Positions 5,677-7,690 of a stretch of DNA of 7,690 nucleotides are shown piece by piece. The notes beneath the pieces were generated by a model. That model was not told the origin of the DNA. It saw nothing but the letters and a program-made list of their open reading frames with translations, and made no database searches. Position numbers and translations under genes: made by a program. The stretch covers positions 1 to 7,690 of the forward strand of contig VBEI01000154.1 in assembly GCA_005882715.1 (NCBI GenBank), in the 5' to 3' direction. How positions within the stretch are numbered: position 1 is the first letter of the stretch; each line of letters starts with the position of its first letter. The stretch comes from Chloroflexota bacterium. GTDB taxonomy: Bacteria > Chloroflexota > Dehalococcoidia > SM23-28-2 > RBG-16-64-32.

Positions 5677-6357
5677 GTGAAGACAATCCTCGTCGCTGAC
5701 GACGAGCCGACGCTGGTAGCGACTCTCAAGTACAACCTCGAACGCGAGAGTTATGCCGTGATTACGGCTGCTGATGGGGAGAGCGCGCTGGAAGCTGCAC
5801 GGGCAAGCCGGCCAGATCTTATCCTTCTGGACCTGATGATGCCCGGCCTCAATGGCCTCGAGGTGTGTCGCATCATTCGGCGGGAGATGCACGTCCCGAT
5901 CCTTATCCTTACCGCTCGCGGGGGCGAGACGGACAAGGTCGCCGGTCTGGAGATCGGCGCCGACGATTACGTTACTAAACCCTTCAGCATGCGCGAGCTG
6001 GTAGCGCGAGTCCGAGCGTTACTCAGACGATCCGAGCATGCTCCCGCGCCTGACGCCGAAGTGCTTACTTTAGGCGACATCACGATCGACCTGCGCAAAC
6101 GGACGGTTACCAAAAATGGCGCCACGCTATCGCTTAAGCCGAAAGAGTTTGAGTTGCTGTCCTTCTTCGCCCGTAATCGAGGTAAAGCTCTGACGCGCGA
6201 CCAGCTCCTTAACCAGATCTGGGGTTACGACTACGCCGGTGATACAAGGACTGTTGATGTTCATGTACGCTGGCTGCGCGAGAAAGTCGAGGATGAACCT
6301 GAGCGCCCGGCGAGGCTAATAACGATCCGCGGCGTCGGCTACCGCTTCGACGCCTGA
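5677..6357 (+). CDS. PhoB/PhoP/PnpR-like response regulator
   Basis: This 226-residue OmpR-family regulator starts at GTG 5677 and opens with KTILVADDEP. Receiver residues are complete: Asp8 and Asp9, phosphoacceptor Asp52 in LILLDLMMPG, Thr79 in ILTARG and Lys101 in VTKPF. The LMMPGLNGLEVCR segment and the GGETDKVAGLEIGADDY segment are like those of PhoB and Gram-positive PhoP/PnpR. The winged-helix domain (about 130-225) has LKPKEFELLSFF, LLNQIWGYDYAGDTRTVDVH and the final IRGVGYRF. The kinase that follows 1 nt later is PhoR-like, which strengthens the phosphate-response assignment, although no pst or phoU gene is in the window to confirm it. No good ribosome site is visible before the GTG. 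An alternative is a WalR-type regulator. Confidence 0.93.
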   Translation: MKTILVADDEPTLVATLKYNLERESYAVITAADGESALEAARASRPDLILLDLMMPGLNGLEVCRIIRREMHVPILILTARGGETDKVAGLEIGADDYVTKPFSMRELVARVRALLRRSEHAPAPDAEVLTLGDITIDLRKRTVTKNGATLSLKPKEFELLSFFARNRGKALTRDQLLNQIWGYDYAGDTRTVDVHVRWLREKVEDEPERPARLITIRGVGYRFDA

Positions 6358-6358
6358 G

Positions 6359-7690
6359 ATGCTGAGCAGCATCCACGTCCGCATCGCCGCAGCCCTCGTC
6401 GCGATGGCGATCGTTACATGGGCAGCGTACGCCGCGGGATCGCCCATTATCGCCTTAGGAGGGGCACTTGTCGCAGCGACTGCGCTGACGGTCCTCTTAA
6501 GCGGCTCGATCCTTAAACCGATCAGCAGGACCACGGAGGTCGCCCGGCGCATCGCGAGAGGGAATTTGAACGAGCGCCTTACTCCACGGCCATCCGGTGA
6601 GATGGGCGATCTGGCGGAGGCGTTCAATGAAATGGCCCAGAGCCTAGACCAGCTCGTCGCGGACGCCTCCGCTGACCACACTCGCATGCTGGCCGCGCTC
6701 AACAGCAGCGCGGACGCCGTAATCGCTTTGGATGAGCACGACGCAATCGCTTTCGCTAACGCCGCTGCTCATGATCTTCTTTCTCATGCGCACCAAGACA
6801 TGATCGGCAAGCCGCTGGCATGGACCCTGCCCGACGCTGAGGTAGTCGAGGCCCTACGTTCGAGTCGAGTTGACGGACAGCCACAAATTCTTGTCACGGA
6901 GCGCCCTAACAGATGCTTCCTCCAAGCAATCATTACCCCAATCATCGACGGCCGCGAGTGGACGTCACTTATTGTTCTCCATGACGTAAGCGACGTCAGA
7001 CGGGCGGAACAAGTCCGCCGCGATTTTGTGGCCAATGTTTCGCACGAGCTGCGAACCCCACTCGCGGCCCTGAAGTCAGTGATCGACACGCTCCGCGCCG
7101 GCCCTATCGAAGACGGCGCTACGGCGCAAGAATTCCTCTCACGAGCGGACGCCGAACTGGACCGCCTGGTTGTAATGGTAGAAGAACTTCTGCAACTATC
7201 ACGCATTGAATCGGGCGAGCTGGCGATCGCCTTCGAGGATCTGGCTATCGACGATGTAATCTGCAGCGCAGTGGACCGCCTGCAACCGCAAGCCGGCAAA
7301 CGGGGACTGAAGATCGGCGTCAACGTTGGAGCGTCGACTCCGCCGGTAAGGGGCGACCGTGATCTCCTCGAACGCGCGCTGGTCAACCTCATTCACAACT
7401 CCGTCAAATTCACGCCGCACGGAGGTTCAATCGAGGTTTCCGCCCGAGCGCAGGACGGTGTTGTGACTATTGAGGTGCGCGACACCGGCGAGGGAATAGA
7501 TCCTGCTGATCTTCCGCGGGTGTTCGAGCGGTTTTACAAGGCTGACACGGCTAGGCGCTCTGGCGGCACGGGTCTTGGCCTAGCCATTGTCAAGCACACG
7601 GCAGAGGCTCATGGTGGCACCGTCAGGGCCGAGAGTCGGCCCGGTAAGGGTTCCACCTTCAGCCTGTCTATTCCGGTACGTTCGCCCGAT
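6359..7690 (+). CDS. PhoR/PnpS-like sensor histidine kinase (3' end cut by window)
   Basis: The frame is open from ATG 6359 to the last base (444 codons) with no stop, so only the extreme C-terminus can be missing. Two membrane helices (about 9-27 and 30-47) are joined by almost no loop, so there is no extracellular sensor domain. Then follow HAMP (about 48-100), PAS (about 108-218), HisKA with H-box FVANVSHELRTPLAALKS (phospho-His229), and HATPase with N-box NLIHNSVKFT (343-352, key Asn347), G1 DTGEGID (Asp375), F-box VFERFYK and G2 GGTGLGLAIVK (402-412). This layout is that of PhoR/PnpS, which sense phosphate status through the Pst transporter and PhoU rather than by an external domain. It starts 1 nt after the PhoB-like regulator stop, as expected for coupled partners. 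The sequence already extends past the last HATPase strand (STFSLSIPV), so the stop should lie shortly beyond the window. Confidence 0.94.
   Translation, partial: MLSSIHVRIAAALVAMAIVTWAAYAAGSPIIALGGALVAATALTVLLSGSILKPISRTTEVARRIARGNLNERLTPRPSGEMGDLAEAFNEMAQSLDQLVADASADHTRMLAALNSSADAVIALDEHDAIAFANAAAHDLLSHAHQDMIGKPLAWTLPDAEVVEALRSSRVDGQPQILVTERPNRCFLQAIITPIIDGREWTSLIVLHDVSDVRRAEQVRRDFVANVSHELRTPLAALKSVIDTLRAGPIEDGATAQEFLSRADAELDRLVVMVEELLQLSRIESGELAIAFEDLAIDDVICSAVDRLQPQAGKRGLKIGVNVGASTPPVRGDRDLLERALVNLIHNSVKFTPHGGSIEVSARAQDGVVTIEVRDTGEGIDPADLPRVFERFYKADTARRSGGTGLGLAIVKHTAEAHGGTVRAESRPGKGSTFSLSIPVRSPD

Noticed and set aside
6784..7392. 202-codon open frame on the minus strand
   Set aside because: It lies wholly antisense to the kinase domain of the PhoR-like gene, is a low-complexity Arg/Ser-rich translation, and has no recognisable domain.
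1..7690. Mobile elements, CRISPR arrays, tRNA or rRNA genes, horizontal-transfer scars
   Set aside because: No transposase or integrase motif, no regularly spaced repeats, no tRNA-like cloverleaf or rRNA sequence was seen, and base composition and strand use appear uniform.

Overview
The window reads as an ordinary chromosomal stretch from a free-living, fairly GC-rich bacterium (about 60% G+C by eye). All genes lie on the plus strand. The solute-binding protein is a lipoprotein with a Ser/Thr-rich linker, and the last two genes look like a PhoB/PhoR (PnpR/PnpS) pair. This would suit a high-GC Gram-positive or a deep-branching soil lineage such as Actinobacteriota, Chloroflexota or Dormibacterota. 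That placement is inference; no rRNA or marker gene is present to fix it.

Region 1 (1-3315) is a transport operon. It opens with the 3' end of an Rrf2-family regulator carrying a four-cysteine cluster. Then come a lipoprotein solute-binding protein, an ABC ATPase and an inner-membrane permease of the nitrate/sulfonate/taurine (NitT/TauT, SsuABC-like) family. The ATPase and permease genes overlap by 11 nt, so the three transporter genes are almost certainly co-transcribed. The substrate cannot be read from sequence; an organosulfur compound is the likeliest guess because of the family and the Rrf2 neighbour. The most unusual structure of the window is in the gap between the regulator and the binding protein (341-450). 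It holds a possible 23-codon leader ORF that starts in an ATGA overlap with the regulator stop, and a 12-bp RNA hairpin closed by a GCGA (GNRA) tetraloop just upstream of the binding-protein ribosome site.

Region 2 (3316-5576) is a 195-nt non-coding gap followed by a two-component system: an OmpR-type response regulator and, 2 nt later, a CusS/ArlS-type sensor kinase with a periplasmic or extracellular sensor domain. Its signal is unknown.

Region 3 (5577-7690) begins with a 100-nt gap carrying a perfect TATAAT box. A second OmpR-type regulator follows, closest to PhoB/PhoP/PnpR. One nucleotide after it starts a PhoR-like sensor kinase with two membrane helices, HAMP, PAS and kinase domains; this kinase runs off the window without a stop. 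The pair probably governs phosphate starvation, and pst/phoU genes might follow outside the window.

No mobile element, tRNA, rRNA or CRISPR array was found. Nothing here amounts to a clearly new biological system; the leader structure at 341-450 is the best candidate for new regulation.
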